From NCBI GenBank assembly GCA_034932485.1, contig JAYFOQ010000015.1:1-64000 (forward strand): DNA of 64,000 bases. Reading direction: 5' to 3'. The stretch's first letter is position 1. The number at the start of each line of letters is the position of its first letter. Of this stretch, positions 49,271 through 58,830 are shown piece by piece. The notes beneath the pieces are model-generated. The model searched no databases. It was not told the DNA's origin and was given only the letters and a program-made list of their open reading frames with translations. The position numbers were made by a program, and so were the translations under genes. Origin of the DNA: Gordonibacter sp034932485 (GTDB lineage Bacteria > Actinomycetota > Coriobacteriia > Coriobacteriales > Eggerthellaceae).

Positions 49271-50332
49271 ATGACGATGGCAGATGAACTAATCGCATTG
49301 CGCGAGCAAACACTCGGTGCAATTGCGGCGGCGGACACGTCGGCGGCACTGGAGCAGGTACGCGTGGGAGTGCTGGGTAAGGCGGGTACCCTCACGGGCT
49401 ATCTTCGACAGATGGGTCAGGTTCCGAAAGAGGAGCGGGCTGCTGTGGGCAAGACGGTAAACGAAGTGCGCGTTGTCGTCGAAGAGGCGTTGGCTGCACG
49501 TAAAGGCGCTCTTGATGCTGCCGAATTGGAAGCTGCGATTGATGCGGCTGCGGTGGATATAACGCTACCCGGTCGCGCTCAACAAATGGGCACGCGTCAT
49601 CTCATTAACCGTATTACCGACGAAATCTCCGAGGTGTTTCTCGGACTAGGCTATACCGTAGCACAAGGCCCCGAAGTGGAAACTGATTACTATAATTTCG
49701 AGGCACTGAACGCTCCTGCAGATCATCCCAGTCGCAGTTTGGCTGACACGTTCTACGTGGTCGATCGGTCTGGTGACGAAGCTGCTGTGCGCGGCGAGTC
49801 CGATGTGCTGTTGCGCACGCAAACTTCTGGTGTGCAAGTTCACGCTATGGAAGACCAGCAACCGCCTATCTATATTATTGCTCCCGGTAAGGTATACCGT
49901 CGTGATGTAGCCGATCCGAGCCATTTGCCACAATTCACGCAGATTGAAGGCTTGGTGGTAGATAAGGGCATTACGTTTGGCGATCTCAAAGGTACGTTAG
50001 ATTATTTTTGCAAGCAGATGTTTGGCGAGGAGCGCAAGACGCGGTTTCGCGCACATTACTTCCCGTTCACGGAACCTTCGGCTGAAGTGGACGTGAGCTG
50101 CGGTATTTGCCACGGTGAGGGGTGTCGCTTCTGTAAGGGTACTGGCTGGTTGGAAATTCTTGGGTGTGGCATGGTCGACCCCAATGTGTTGCGTTATTCG
50201 GGTATCGACCCTGAGGAATATTCCGGGTTTGCGTTTGGTATGGGCGTCGAGCGCGTTGCGTGTTTGAAGTACAACGTTCCCGACCTGCGCATGCTACTCG
50301 AAGGAGACATGCGCTTCCTGAGGCAATTTTAG
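49271..50332 (+). CDS. pheS: phenylalanyl-tRNA synthetase alpha subunit
   Basis: A 353-residue class II synthetase subunit: N-terminal coiled coil (about 1-90), motif 1 region 'GTRHLINRITDEISEVFLGLGYT', 'PEVETDYYNFEALNAP', motif 2 'PGKVYRRDVADPSHLPQFTQIEGLVVD', and motif 3 'FGMGVERVACLKY'. The insertion 'CGICHGEGCRFCKGTGWLEILGCGMV' contains clustered Cys found in some bacterial PheS. ATG 49271 (or 49277) follows the T-box terminator; the long upstream frame through the leader is not coding. Confidence 0.96.
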   Translation: MTMADELIALREQTLGAIAAADTSAALEQVRVGVLGKAGTLTGYLRQMGQVPKEERAAVGKTVNEVRVVVEEALAARKGALDAAELEAAIDAAAVDITLPGRAQQMGTRHLINRITDEISEVFLGLGYTVAQGPEVETDYYNFEALNAPADHPSRSLADTFYVVDRSGDEAAVRGESDVLLRTQTSGVQVHAMEDQQPPIYIIAPGKVYRRDVADPSHLPQFTQIEGLVVDKGITFGDLKGTLDYFCKQMFGEERKTRFRAHYFPFTEPSAEVDVSCGICHGEGCRFCKGTGWLEILGCGMVDPNVLRYSGIDPEEYSGFAFGMGVERVACLKYNVPDLRMLLEGDMRFLRQF

Positions 50333-50426
50333 GCTCCGTCGCTATATAAGCGACAGAACAGCCGGCACAGTGGTCGGCCTCGGTGATAGGGTGAACAGCT
50401 AGTGGCATCAAGAGGAAGAATCCAAC

Positions 50427-52889
50427 ATGAAGATATCTCTTAAATGGTTAAGCGAATACGTTGACGTGCCAAGCGATGTGAAGGCGTTTTGCGACCGGCT
50501 CGACTTGACGGGTACAGGTGTAGAGGCAGTAGAGAAGGTGGGCGCGGCATTCGATCATATTGTTACGGCTCAGGTGCTCAAAAAAGAACAGCATCCCGAC
50601 TCTGACCACCTATGGGTTACCACGGTGGACGTGGGGATGCATAACCTAGGTACTGATGGCAGCCCTGAACCGCTGCAAATCGTGTGTGGAGCGCAGAACT
50701 TTAATGCTGGTGACCATATTGTTTGCGCCATGGTGGGGGCAGTTTTGCCGGGCGATTTTAAGATAAAGAAATCGAAACTGCGCGGTGTGACCAGCATGGG
50801 TATGAATTGCTCGGCACGCGAACTGGGGCTGGGAAGCGATCATGAGGGTATTATGATTCTGCCTGAGAACACCCCTGTTGGTATACCATTCGCTGAATAT
50901 GCGCAGCTTTCCGATACGGTACTCGACCTCGAGGTTACACCAAACCGTCCCGATTGCCTATCGGTGGCGGGTATGGCTCGCGAGGTGGGCGCTATGTATC
51001 GCACCGACGTGACGTATCCGGCGCTTGATTTGGTGGAAGACACGTCCGCAACCCCTACGGCAGACCTGGCATCTGTCGAAATAGCCGATTCTTCTCGCTG
51101 CCGCCGTTATACGGCGCGCGTCATCCGTGGCGTGAAGGTGGGGCCGAGTCCCGATTGGTTGGCCGAGCGCGTAACTGCTTTGGGAGCACGTTCCATCAAT
51201 AACATTGTCGATGTAACAAACTACATCCTATTCCTGCTGGGCCAGCCCCTGCATGCTTTCGATTTCGATCAATTGGCCGGATCGGACGGCAAAGCGCATA
51301 TCGTGGTGCGCCCCGCTGCCGAGGGCGAGCGGTTTACTACTCTCGATGGCGAAGACCGTACCCTTACCGCCGACATGACCGTTATTGCTACACCTGAGCG
51401 TGCGGTGGCATTGGCGGGTGTTATGGGGGGCCTCGACACCGAAGTTACCGAGGATACCGTTACGGTGCTACTGGAGGCAGCTACGTTTGATCGCGCACAC
51501 ACCAGCCGCACCAGCCGCAATTTAGGACTTATCAGCGAAGCATCCATGCGTTACGAACGCGGTGTGGACGACAATCCTGTTGCTGCCAATGCCGACTTCG
51601 CTGCAGCGCTTCTAGCCGAGGTGGCGGGAGGCGTGGTGTGTCCAGGTTTGGTAGACGTGTATTTGGAATCGACTAAACCCATCGACCTCGAGTTTCGTAT
51701 TCCGCGTTTCTGCGCCATGATGGGTGCCGATATTCCGCGTGCAGATATAGAAGATATCCTCGGTCGTTTGGGTTGCGTTGTTGCCGACGCCGCCGATGCC
51801 GGAGTGCTTGCGGTAACCACGCCAACGTTCCGTCCCGACTTAGAACGCGAGATTGATCTGTACGAAGAAGTGCTGCGTTTGTGGGGCATGGATCGTGTTC
51901 CGTCTACGCTTCCGGGTGGTCGTGGACGGGTAGGTACGCGCTCGGATGCCGAGCATGTGCTTGATATCGTGAACAATACTATGCGCAGTTGCGGTCTAAA
52001 CGAGACCATGACCTATTCGTTTGCCGAGCCTGAAGACCTCAGTCGCCTCCGCATGGCTCCTGAAGGTTTGGGTGAACCCGTTGAGTTAATCAATCCCCTC
52101 AATGCCGATCAGTCCGTTATGCGTCAGAGCATCATTCCTGGCTTGCTGCGTAATGTTGCCTACAACCAGAGCCGCGGTGTGAAAAACGTGCAGCTCTATG
52201 AGACAGGTGCGGTGTTCTTTGCTGCCGAAGGCCGCAAGCAGCCTAAGGAGCGTCGCCGTCTAGCTGCCGTTATGGCGGGTGCCTTGCGCGACGGCGGATG
52301 GAACGAGCAAATGCAAGCATTCGATTTCTTTGACGGTAAGGGTGCTGTAGAAAATCTTGCGCGCGAACTGGCTTTACCCAAGCTGCGTTTTAAGGCATTG
52401 TCTGCTGAAGAGGCACCGCATGTGCAGCCCGGTCGTGGAGCGCAGGTGCTTTCGGGTGGTACCGTGCTGGGCTGGGTGGGCGAATTGCACCCGCTCGCGG
52501 TGGATGCGTATCAAGCCGACGCTCCGGTAGTGGCGTTCGAGTTGGATGTGGATGCGCTTGTGAAGGCGGCCCGCCCTGCGCGTGATTATGTGGATGTGCC
52601 TACGTTCCCCGCGGTGTCCATGGACGTGGCTTTTGTGGTAGACGAAGGCGTTACTCATGAGAAGTTGGTGCAGTGTATGAGCTCGGCAGGTGGTAAGCTG
52701 CTAGAAGAGGTGCGTCTGTTCGATGTGTATCGCGACGATCAACGCATCGGCGCAGGTAAAAAGTCGATGGCCTATGCTCTTACTTACCGAGCGGTCGACC
52801 GTACCCTTACCGGTGAAGAAGTGGATAAAGCTCACGAGCGTTTGGTGAAGAAGGTTTGTGGTGCTACGGGGGCGGAGGTTCGCGGATAG
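50427..52889 (+). CDS. pheT: phenylalanyl-tRNA synthetase beta subunit
   Basis: An 820-residue subunit of standard length and order: N-terminal tRNA-binding (EMAP/OB) domain ('FDHIVTAQVLKKEQHPDSDHLWV'), B3/4 editing domain around residues 210-390 ('ALGARSINNIVDVTNYILFLLGQPLHAFD'), B5, the catalytic-like core ('NPLNADQSVMRQSIIPGLL'), and the ferredoxin-fold anticodon-binding domain at the end. With PheS it makes Phe-tRNA(Phe). It follows pheS by 94 bases and shares the T-box control. Confidence 0.96.
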   Translation: MKISLKWLSEYVDVPSDVKAFCDRLDLTGTGVEAVEKVGAAFDHIVTAQVLKKEQHPDSDHLWVTTVDVGMHNLGTDGSPEPLQIVCGAQNFNAGDHIVCAMVGAVLPGDFKIKKSKLRGVTSMGMNCSARELGLGSDHEGIMILPENTPVGIPFAEYAQLSDTVLDLEVTPNRPDCLSVAGMAREVGAMYRTDVTYPALDLVEDTSATPTADLASVEIADSSRCRRYTARVIRGVKVGPSPDWLAERVTALGARSINNIVDVTNYILFLLGQPLHAFDFDQLAGSDGKAHIVVRPAAEGERFTTLDGEDRTLTADMTVIATPERAVALAGVMGGLDTEVTEDTVTVLLEAATFDRAHTSRTSRNLGLISEASMRYERGVDDNPVAANADFAAALLAEVAGGVVCPGLVDVYLESTKPIDLEFRIPRFCAMMGADIPRADIEDILGRLGCVVADAADAGVLAVTTPTFRPDLEREIDLYEEVLRLWGMDRVPSTLPGGRGRVGTRSDAEHVLDIVNNTMRSCGLNETMTYSFAEPEDLSRLRMAPEGLGEPVELINPLNADQSVMRQSIIPGLLRNVAYNQSRGVKNVQLYETGAVFFAAEGRKQPKERRRLAAVMAGALRDGGWNEQMQAFDFFDGKGAVENLARELALPKLRFKALSAEEAPHVQPGRGAQVLSGGTVLGWVGELHPLAVDAYQADAPVVAFELDVDALVKAARPARDYVDVPTFPAVSMDVAFVVDEGVTHEKLVQCMSSAGGKLLEEVRLFDVYRDDQRIGAGKKSMAYALTYRAVDRTLTGEEVDKAHERLVKKVCGATGAEVRG

Positions 52890-52955
52890 CGGACGCCCCC
52901 ATAGAGGCATCAACCAAATCGCGCACGGGCGATGATACGAGAGGCCAAGTAAGCA

Positions 52956-53675
52956 ATGGTCAAGGAAAAGGGAAGCGATACCCACACGCGTAGGCGGCAG
53001 GTGTTGGTGGCCGCGATTGGTGTTGTCCTGCTGCTTGGTATGGTTGTGCTGCTGGTAATGCATGGCCGCCAGGCCCTTGCCTTTTTTACGGATGGCGCCT
53101 CTGTCCAAGAGCAGGCTGCACGTTTGGGTCCCCTCGCACCGTTGGTCTTGGGGGCCTTTGTTGTTTTACAAGAAGTGACGGTTGTTGTGCCTAGCGAACC
53201 TCTCGAATTGGCGGCAGGTTACGCGTTTGGCTTTTGGAAAGGTGCGTTGATATACCTTGCGGCAAGTGTCGTGGGGTGTATTGCCATTATTGCTATTGTG
53301 CGGTTTGGTGGTAGTCGGGTGGTAAATCTGTTCCTGTCAGAAAAGAGACAGGCGAAGTTGGCGCGATTGCGCCAGTCCCAAAAGTTTGATCTGGCACTGT
53401 TAGCTGCATTTTTTATCCCTGGCTTACCGAAAGATATTATGGCTTATACGGCGGCGCTTGCGGGCATGCACCCAGTGAAGCTTGTTGTGGTAACGACAGC
53501 GGGTCGGTTGCCGTCGATTGCAGCCGCGGCGCTTGCTTCATCGTTTGCGGCGGCGGGCGATTGGCGTGCCACTGCGGTGGTGTTCGGCGTTACGGCTGCT
53601 TTGGTGTTGGTGGGAACGCTTGCGTATCACTATCTAAGGCGTCGTCGTGCGCGTGGAGGGGAAGATTCTCGGTAG
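52956..53675 (+). CDS. VTT-domain (DedA/TVP38-like) membrane protein
   Basis: A 239-residue membrane protein: an N-terminal helix, then the VTT/SNARE-associated domain with 'PSEPLELAAGYAFGFWKGALIYLAASVVG', 'AAFFIPGLPKDIMAYTAALAGMH' and C-terminal helices, ending with a basic tail. The motif 'F-x-P-G-x-P' is the family hallmark. Members of this superfamily act in lipid scrambling or undecaprenyl-phosphate recycling in other bacteria. It follows pheT at 66 bases. Confidence 0.85.
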   Translation: MVKEKGSDTHTRRRQVLVAAIGVVLLLGMVVLLVMHGRQALAFFTDGASVQEQAARLGPLAPLVLGAFVVLQEVTVVVPSEPLELAAGYAFGFWKGALIYLAASVVGCIAIIAIVRFGGSRVVNLFLSEKRQAKLARLRQSQKFDLALLAAFFIPGLPKDIMAYTAALAGMHPVKLVVVTTAGRLPSIAAAALASSFAAAGDWRATAVVFGVTAALVLVGTLAYHYLRRRRARGGEDSR

Positions 53676-53742
53676 TCTGTTCATGCTGCTGCCTTTGAAT
53701 GCTTGTGGGGTGCTACCATAGCGGCGAATGAAAGGAAGCAGC

Positions 53743-54627
53743 ATGTATGATGGAGAAAATCAGCCAGCACGCAATGAAGTCTGCTGGTGCGGTAGTGGTA
53801 AGAAGTACAAGAAATGTCACCTTGCTTTTGATGAGCGGCTACAGTCACTTGCCGAACAGGGGCTAGAGGTGCCTGCTCGCTCACTGTTAAAATCGATGGC
53901 CGATATTGACGGTATCAAACGCAGTGCCGCAGTGAACGTTGGTGCTCTCGATTATGTTGCCGAGCACATCTCTGCGGGCGTAACAACGGGCGAGATTAAT
54001 CGCTGGGTGCACGACTACACAGTCGAACATGGAGCTGTTCCTGCTCCCCTGAACTATGAGGGTTTTCCCAAGAGTGTTTGTATCTCAATAAACGAAGTAG
54101 TGTGTCACGGCATTCCTGCGGATGATGAAGAGTTGCATGAGGGAGACATCGTAAACGTTGACTGCTCCACTATTCTGGGCGGCTACTACTCCGATTCTTC
54201 GCGCATGTTCTGTATTGGACATGTCGATTCCGAGCGCGAGCGTTTGGTGCGGGTGACCAAGGAGGCTGTTGAAGCTGGCTTGGCTCAGGTTAAGCCTTGG
54301 GGCTTTATAGGCGATGTGGGACAGGCCTCGCGTGAGGTGGCCGAGCGTGCAGGTTATTCGGTTGTGCGCGAATTCGGAGGCCATGGTATTGGGTTGGAAT
54401 TCCATGAAGACCCCTTTGTAAGCTTTGCTGCCAAGAAGGGTGAGGGCATGGTGTTGGTACCGGGCCTGGTGTTCACCATTGAGCCGATGGTTAATGCCGG
54501 CGGTTCCGAAATAGATATGAGCGACCCCAATGGCTGGACTGTACGTACTGCCGATGGAAGCCTTACTGCACAATGGGAAATCCAGGTTGTAGTAACCGAA
54601 ACCGGCTGCGAAGTGCTTTGCTGGTAA
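53743..54627 (+). CDS. map: methionine aminopeptidase with SEC-C zinc motif
   Basis: A 294-residue protein: an N-terminal SEC-C zinc motif ('CWCGSGKKYKKCH', about residues 12-25) and a type I methionine aminopeptidase domain. Metal ligands can be seen in 'VNVDCSTILGGYYSDSSRMF' (two Asp), 'GHGIGLEFHEDPFV' (His), 'FTIEPM' (Glu) and the final 'AQWEIQVVVTE' (Glu). It removes initiator Met from nascent proteins. ATG 53743 has AAAGGAAG just upstream; an earlier ATG at 53728 is also in frame. Confidence 0.94.
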   Translation: MYDGENQPARNEVCWCGSGKKYKKCHLAFDERLQSLAEQGLEVPARSLLKSMADIDGIKRSAAVNVGALDYVAEHISAGVTTGEINRWVHDYTVEHGAVPAPLNYEGFPKSVCISINEVVCHGIPADDEELHEGDIVNVDCSTILGGYYSDSSRMFCIGHVDSERERLVRVTKEAVEAGLAQVKPWGFIGDVGQASREVAERAGYSVVREFGGHGIGLEFHEDPFVSFAAKKGEGMVLVPGLVFTIEPMVNAGGSEIDMSDPNGWTVRTADGSLTAQWEIQVVVTETGCEVLCW

Positions 54628-54671
54628 ACGTTGTTGGTAAGAAGTCTGAGCCGAAATCTTTCTTGCTACTG

Positions 54672-54715
54672 AGAAATGCCCGCTGGATGTAATCACGGCG
54701 GGCATTTCTTCTTAA
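54672..54715. terminator. bidirectional terminator
   Basis: AGAAATGCCCGC and GCGGGCATTTCT form a 12-bp perfect stem with a 14-base loop, with Ts after it. It lies between the convergent map and flavoprotein genes. Confidence 0.85.
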
Positions 54716-54773
54716 TACGAATGGTTGCGAGGGAGGGAGAATCCGCATCCATTCTGGAGAGATGTTGGTAGGT

Positions 54774-56435
54774 TTACTTCTTGGCTACCATACGACCAAT
54801 GACGTACCCTTCGGTATAGCAGCGACCAAGCGACAGGCCGAACACGGTAAGCGGGTAGTCGATACCGCCATAGAAGTGTCCCGCGCAGTTTCCGATGGCG
54901 TACAGGTTCTCAATAACCTCTCCTTCAGGCGTTAAGCATTCGTGATTTTCGTTTATGTCAACACCGGAGCAAATAGCCGAAATTCGTACCCAGCGATGAA
55001 TGCCATAGAAGGGCGGCGTATCGATGGTTTTTAAATACTTAGAAGGCACTCCGAAGTCTTCGTCCTTGCCGGCTGCTACCATCTGGTTGTAGCGCTTGAC
55101 GGAAGCGGTGAATGCCGCCGTGTCAGATATTTCCAGTTTTTTGGCCAACTCTTCCAAGGTGTCGGCTTTAAATGTGCGTACTAAGTCTTCGAATACGCCT
55201 TCTCGCTTCACGTTTTCTTCAGGCATGTATACCTTGAGGGCTTCAGGGTCTACCAGCTTGCCTGGCCAATCGGCAGCCTTTGTCATGTAGTCAGCATCGA
55301 ATATCTGTGAATACCATCCTTGATCGGCCTCGGAGCGTAGATAGTTGTTTAGAAGCGACATCTCAACGGTTTCGTTTACGAAGCGTGTGCCATCATTCTT
55401 TACGGCAAGGAACGGCATGTCGCACATTGAGGCCGGGCCTGCATCGAAGTCGTGTAACATCTTGGTATGCGCAATGTCTTCCATTTTGCCACCAGCCCAG
55501 ATAACCATCCTATGGCCGTCGCCCGTTTTATTGCTTTGCTTGCGGGTGAAGTTTTTCAAATCAGGCTGGTAGTAATTCGACATCTCTTCGTTGTTTTGGT
55601 AGTCGCCCGTAGCAACAATAACACCCTTTTTGGCATTAAATTGCACATTGCCATTCTTGCCGTGAGCGATAACACCGGTTACTTTTCCGGAACTGTCCTT
55701 CACGAGCTGCTTTGCTTCGTGCGAATAGAAAATTTGAACACCTTCTTTTTCGGCGGTCGTTGCCAAGGCGCGCATGCCGTCGCCAGTAGTGAGAGGTTTG
55801 GGGCCGAAGAACGATGTAACGAAGTTCATGTTGTAGCCCATTTTTTTAATAAGAGGCATGTGCTGTACGTTACCCTGGTCTATAACGGTAGCGCCGCCTT
55901 CTTTAGCTTTTTCGATTACCCATTTTACGGCTTCGCCGGAATTGTTTGCCCAGAGCTCCACTAGTTTACGGGTGGGGCGGTGTTGGCTATCTTTAATAAG
56001 TTGGGATACGAGGTTTGCTATGTCGCCCGGATCGCTGGTGGAAAGGTCGATGCCGCTTCCAGAGTTCCCCTGACTAATGGCTTGGTTTTCTTTTTGGATG
56101 AGTGCCACACTTGCTCCGGCTTCTTGCGCTGCGAGAGCGGCTGGTACGCCAGCGGCCCCGGCACCGATAACCACCACATCGAAATCTTTGGTTTCAGCGA
56201 TGTCTTTGATGGGGTCTGGTTGAGCGAGAAATGCGGGTAGTCCCTCGCGGCCATGGCCCGCAGCTATTGTGGTGCCTTTTGCGGCACCGGACGATCCTCC
56301 GCTTGCGCTGTCGGCTTTCTGAGGAGCGCAGGAGGCTAGAGCTCCTGCTGCAGCAACACTCGCTGCGGCAACGCTGCCAAACTTGAATAGGTCACGCCGG
56401 CTGAGATTTCTGTGAACTTCGTTGTGCTCGGTCAT
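54774..56435 (-). CDS. Tat-exported fumarate-reductase-like flavoprotein
   Basis: A 553-residue FAD-dependent oxidoreductase. The signal has the Tat motif 'SRRDLFKF' and a lipobox-like 'ALASC' at about residue 35, so it is probably a Tat lipoprotein on the outer face of the membrane. The FAD-binding 'VVIGAGAAGVPAALAAQEAGASV' and substrate-domain 'GHRMVIWAGGKMEDIAHTK' follow flavocytochrome c fumarate reductase. There is no heme-binding domain. Members of this expanded Eggerthellaceae family reduce fumarate, urocanate, cinnamates or drugs; the actual acceptor is unknown. Divergent from the LuxR regulator that probably controls it. Confidence 0.88.
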   Translation of the reverse strand: MTEHNEVHRNLSRRDLFKFGSVAAASVAAAGALASCAPQKADSASGGSSGAAKGTTIAAGHGREGLPAFLAQPDPIKDIAETKDFDVVVIGAGAAGVPAALAAQEAGASVALIQKENQAISQGNSGSGIDLSTSDPGDIANLVSQLIKDSQHRPTRKLVELWANNSGEAVKWVIEKAKEGGATVIDQGNVQHMPLIKKMGYNMNFVTSFFGPKPLTTGDGMRALATTAEKEGVQIFYSHEAKQLVKDSSGKVTGVIAHGKNGNVQFNAKKGVIVATGDYQNNEEMSNYYQPDLKNFTRKQSNKTGDGHRMVIWAGGKMEDIAHTKMLHDFDAGPASMCDMPFLAVKNDGTRFVNETVEMSLLNNYLRSEADQGWYSQIFDADYMTKAADWPGKLVDPEALKVYMPEENVKREGVFEDLVRTFKADTLEELAKKLEISDTAAFTASVKRYNQMVAAGKDEDFGVPSKYLKTIDTPPFYGIHRWVRISAICSGVDINENHECLTPEGEVIENLYAIGNCAGHFYGGIDYPLTVFGLSLGRCYTEGYVIGRMVAKK

Positions 56436-56547
56436 GGTTTCCCTCCGTGATCGTGTGCCATGCGCCGCATTATGGCTTAGCTACAAGGATGGTTGAACAT
56501 TCTCCTGCACCTCTGCTTTTGCGGCTCCCTTAGCAACCACCATAGGC

Positions 56548-56569
56548 GCATGACGACGGTGCGTCATTC
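56548..56569. promoter_or_regulatory. inverted repeat in the divergent promoter region
   Basis: ATGACG and CGTCAT are a perfect 6-bp inverted repeat with six bases between. It lies in the 326-base gap between the flavoprotein gene and the divergent LuxR gene and is a candidate operator. The rest of the gap shows only the promoter at 56673-56700. Confidence 0.35.
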
Positions 56570-56672
56570 GTCCGTGCTTAAATTGAGGGGATGATTTGAG
56601 TAATCCCTTTATATAACCCTTTTTTGACCAGGTAAAACAAAGTAGTCATACGCCTTTGTATGGATGCATTAG

Positions 56673-56700
56673 TTGCACGTAGAATCGTTTTCGGTACAAT
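56673..56700 (+). promoter_or_regulatory. promoter of the LuxR membrane regulator gene
   Basis: TTGCAC at 56673-56678 and TACAAT at 56695-56700 are spaced by 16 bases. This places transcription start near 56707 and supports ATG 56762 rather than the upstream in-frame ATG at 56660. Confidence 0.6.
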
Positions 56701-56761
56701 GGTTGTAGCACGTGAGAATGAGGGGAGGGGCTGCTGGTGGGGGAGTGCTGGCAGCGAAATC

Positions 56762-58327
56762 ATGAGCAAAGTCGTGCGCAATCGAAAAAACGACAGCTGC
56801 CCAGATCTTCGGGGTGATGTTTCTGCGGCAATCGACGCTCTGCCGGTCGATGTGGCTTCCGATGCCGACACTATGGGGGGAGCCAGTGAGACTCCCGACG
56901 CAGGAAATCCTACTCGCCGCCCGCCGGGGATGTTATTTTCTTGGCTACCCTCACTTCCCTTGTTCTTTTTAGGTCTTGGTGCGTATCGTGCATGGATTGA
57001 AATCACGTTTGTTGGGTCTTTCGTTGATTTCCCCGCAGCATCGGTGGCAAGCCATGATTTATTCGACATTGTCATGGTGGCCACTATGCTTCTTTGTGCG
57101 GCTCTTGCAAAAAAGACGGGACCGTTTTTTCACCGCACCGCTTTATATGTGTTTGCGGGAGTGGCGCTGGTTGCCGCAACGGGCGGCATGTTCGCCTCGC
57201 TGGCTTTTCCTGCGCTGGCCTCCGTGCTTGGGGTGCCTATTGCTGTATTGGGCGGTATGGGTATTGCGTTGGTTATATTGTTGTGGTCAGAGCTGTATGG
57301 GTGCCTCAATCCGTTTCGCGTTGCATTGTATTATTCGGCTTCGATGATTGTAGCCGCGTTTTTGATCTATCTTTGTCGAGGACTTTTGCTTCCTTGGTTG
57401 GCTGTTGTCGTGTTGTTGCTTCCAATAATATCTCTTGCAGGGGTGGCGGCTGGGTTCCGCTCGCTACCTTCAGCCGAGTTACCTCCGGCGAAACCGACAA
57501 AGTTTTCTTTTCCCTGGAAAATAGTGCTACTTATGGCTATTTATGCTTTTGCCTACGGCTTGAGGGAATCTTCGATGTATCAATCGTCGTTTGGACCTCA
57601 TTCGGCATTCGGCACGCTTGCTGTTTCTCTTATTGTGTTTGTAGGCGTTATTGCTCGTGGGGGAAAGTTTGATTTTGGTATCATTTACCGTATTACGTTG
57701 CCCTTGATGGTTGCAGCCTTTTTGATTATTCCCAATGTTGGCCTGCTTACGAAGGCGATGTCCGATTTTTGTACGAGTGCTTCATACACGGCGTTTTCTA
57801 TCCTTATTATGCTTATCATGGCAAATCTCTGCTATCGCTACGGCGTATCGGCAATTTGGCTGTTTGGTATTGAGCGTGGCGTGCGGGCATTGTTCTCTTT
57901 GCTTGGACGTCAGGCAGAAGTAATGCTAGGGTCGACGGGATTTGGGCTGACGGGAGCAGACGCCCTAGTAAGTGGTCTCGTAGTTGTTATGGTTGTTGCA
58001 GCCACCATGATCTTATTCTCCGAAAAAGAGCTGTCGAGTCGCTGGGGTGTTGCGTTTCTTGGTGGAGGAGACACAATCGCCGAAACCGCCATGGTGAAGC
58101 GTCAGGAATTGGCGAGTCGATGCCAAAATCTTGCTCGCACCTACGGGTTATCCCCCCGTGAGGAAGAAGTTCTCTTGTTGCTTGCGCAGCGTAAAACGGT
58201 TGGCTCTATCGAACGCGAGTTATTTATTGCGAACGGTACGGCTAAAACCCATATACGCCATATTTATCGCAAGTTGGATGTGCACTCTCGCGATGAACTT
58301 ACTAACATGCTCGGTCTTTATGAATAA
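56762..58327 (+). CDS. membrane-anchored LuxR-family regulator
   Basis: A 521-residue protein. A polar N-terminal stretch of about 55 residues is followed by about 10-12 hydrophobic helices (about 60-445) and a C-terminal LuxR helix-turn-helix ('LSPREEEVLLLLAQRKTVGSIERELFIANGTAKTHIRHIY', within 460-521). This architecture (MFS-like membrane domain fused to LuxR) is greatly expanded in Eggerthellaceae, usually next to Tat-exported flavoproteins, as here. It probably senses the flavoprotein substrate and controls its gene. The ATG at 56762 is chosen from the promoter position. Confidence 0.87.
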   Translation: MSKVVRNRKNDSCPDLRGDVSAAIDALPVDVASDADTMGGASETPDAGNPTRRPPGMLFSWLPSLPLFFLGLGAYRAWIEITFVGSFVDFPAASVASHDLFDIVMVATMLLCAALAKKTGPFFHRTALYVFAGVALVAATGGMFASLAFPALASVLGVPIAVLGGMGIALVILLWSELYGCLNPFRVALYYSASMIVAAFLIYLCRGLLLPWLAVVVLLLPIISLAGVAAGFRSLPSAELPPAKPTKFSFPWKIVLLMAIYAFAYGLRESSMYQSSFGPHSAFGTLAVSLIVFVGVIARGGKFDFGIIYRITLPLMVAAFLIIPNVGLLTKAMSDFCTSASYTAFSILIMLIMANLCYRYGVSAIWLFGIERGVRALFSLLGRQAEVMLGSTGFGLTGADALVSGLVVVMVVAATMILFSEKELSSRWGVAFLGGGDTIAETAMVKRQELASRCQNLARTYGLSPREEEVLLLLAQRKTVGSIERELFIANGTAKTHIRHIYRKLDVHSRDELTNMLGLYE

Positions 58328-58656
58328 CCACTTCTTTTTTCTGATCATAAACCTCCCGATGCGCTAATCGACCTCACCAGACTTTACGGGTACTCGACAC
58401 GTCTGGCCACCTTGGACGAAAATGCGCCGATTCTTTATCTCCAACAAAAGATAGTCGTACATCAGAGATTCTGATCAGGAAGTTTATAAGCCGCGTTGAG
58501 GCGAAGGGTTCCCACCTGTCCAAAATCTATAGAACCGAGGCTTTTTAGTCCATGATCTTTAAGATCATATAAATGAAAAAAATTGACAATACTTGCGTCG
58601 AGAGCAAAGAAAGGAATCGTTGCTCTCTTCGGTAGTTACTCACAAGAGTAATAATA
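58328..58656. other. intergenic region with repeats before the SOS-box gene
   Basis: About 330 bases without a supported gene. It contains a 17-base palindrome (ATGATCTT-T-AAGATCAT, 58552-58568), a TTGACA at 58583-58588 without an obvious -10, and an 8-bp inverted repeat GAGAGCAA / TTGCTCTC (58600-58607, 58620-58627). These may belong to an upstream regulator site or a short leader RNA. Confidence 0.45.
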
Positions 58657-58686
58657 AGAACAAACGTTCGTAATTTATGCTATACT
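58657..58686 (+). promoter_or_regulatory. LexA-type SOS box overlapping a promoter
   Basis: AGAACAAACGTTCG at 58657-58670 fits the Gram-positive SOS box (GAAC-n4-GTTC with flanking G) except for the first base. Eleven bases further an extended -10, TGCTATACT, spans 58678-58686. The box covers the -35 zone, so LexA would block transcription of the 58831 operon until DNA damage. Confidence 0.6.
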
Positions 58687-58830
58687 GGAAAATAAAAAGA
58701 GCCAGTGCAAGCGCTGTTCACCAACAGCTTATGGCCTCAAGGTGCAGCCCATAGATGGCGATGGAATTCCTCATCACCCGTACCACGCTTGCAAGATCCT
58801 CTTAACCTAAGGAATGGTGAAGGAAACGGG

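Noticed and set aside
51551..52009. Antisense open frames inside pheT, feoB and other GC-rich genes
   Set aside because: They are shadows of strongly conserved genes and show low-complexity Ser/Arg/Pro composition.
58705..58830. N-terminal extension of the unknown SOS-linked protein from GTG 58705
   Set aside because: The 42 residues look non-coding and the later GTG has a better ribosome binding site; kept as a possibility only.
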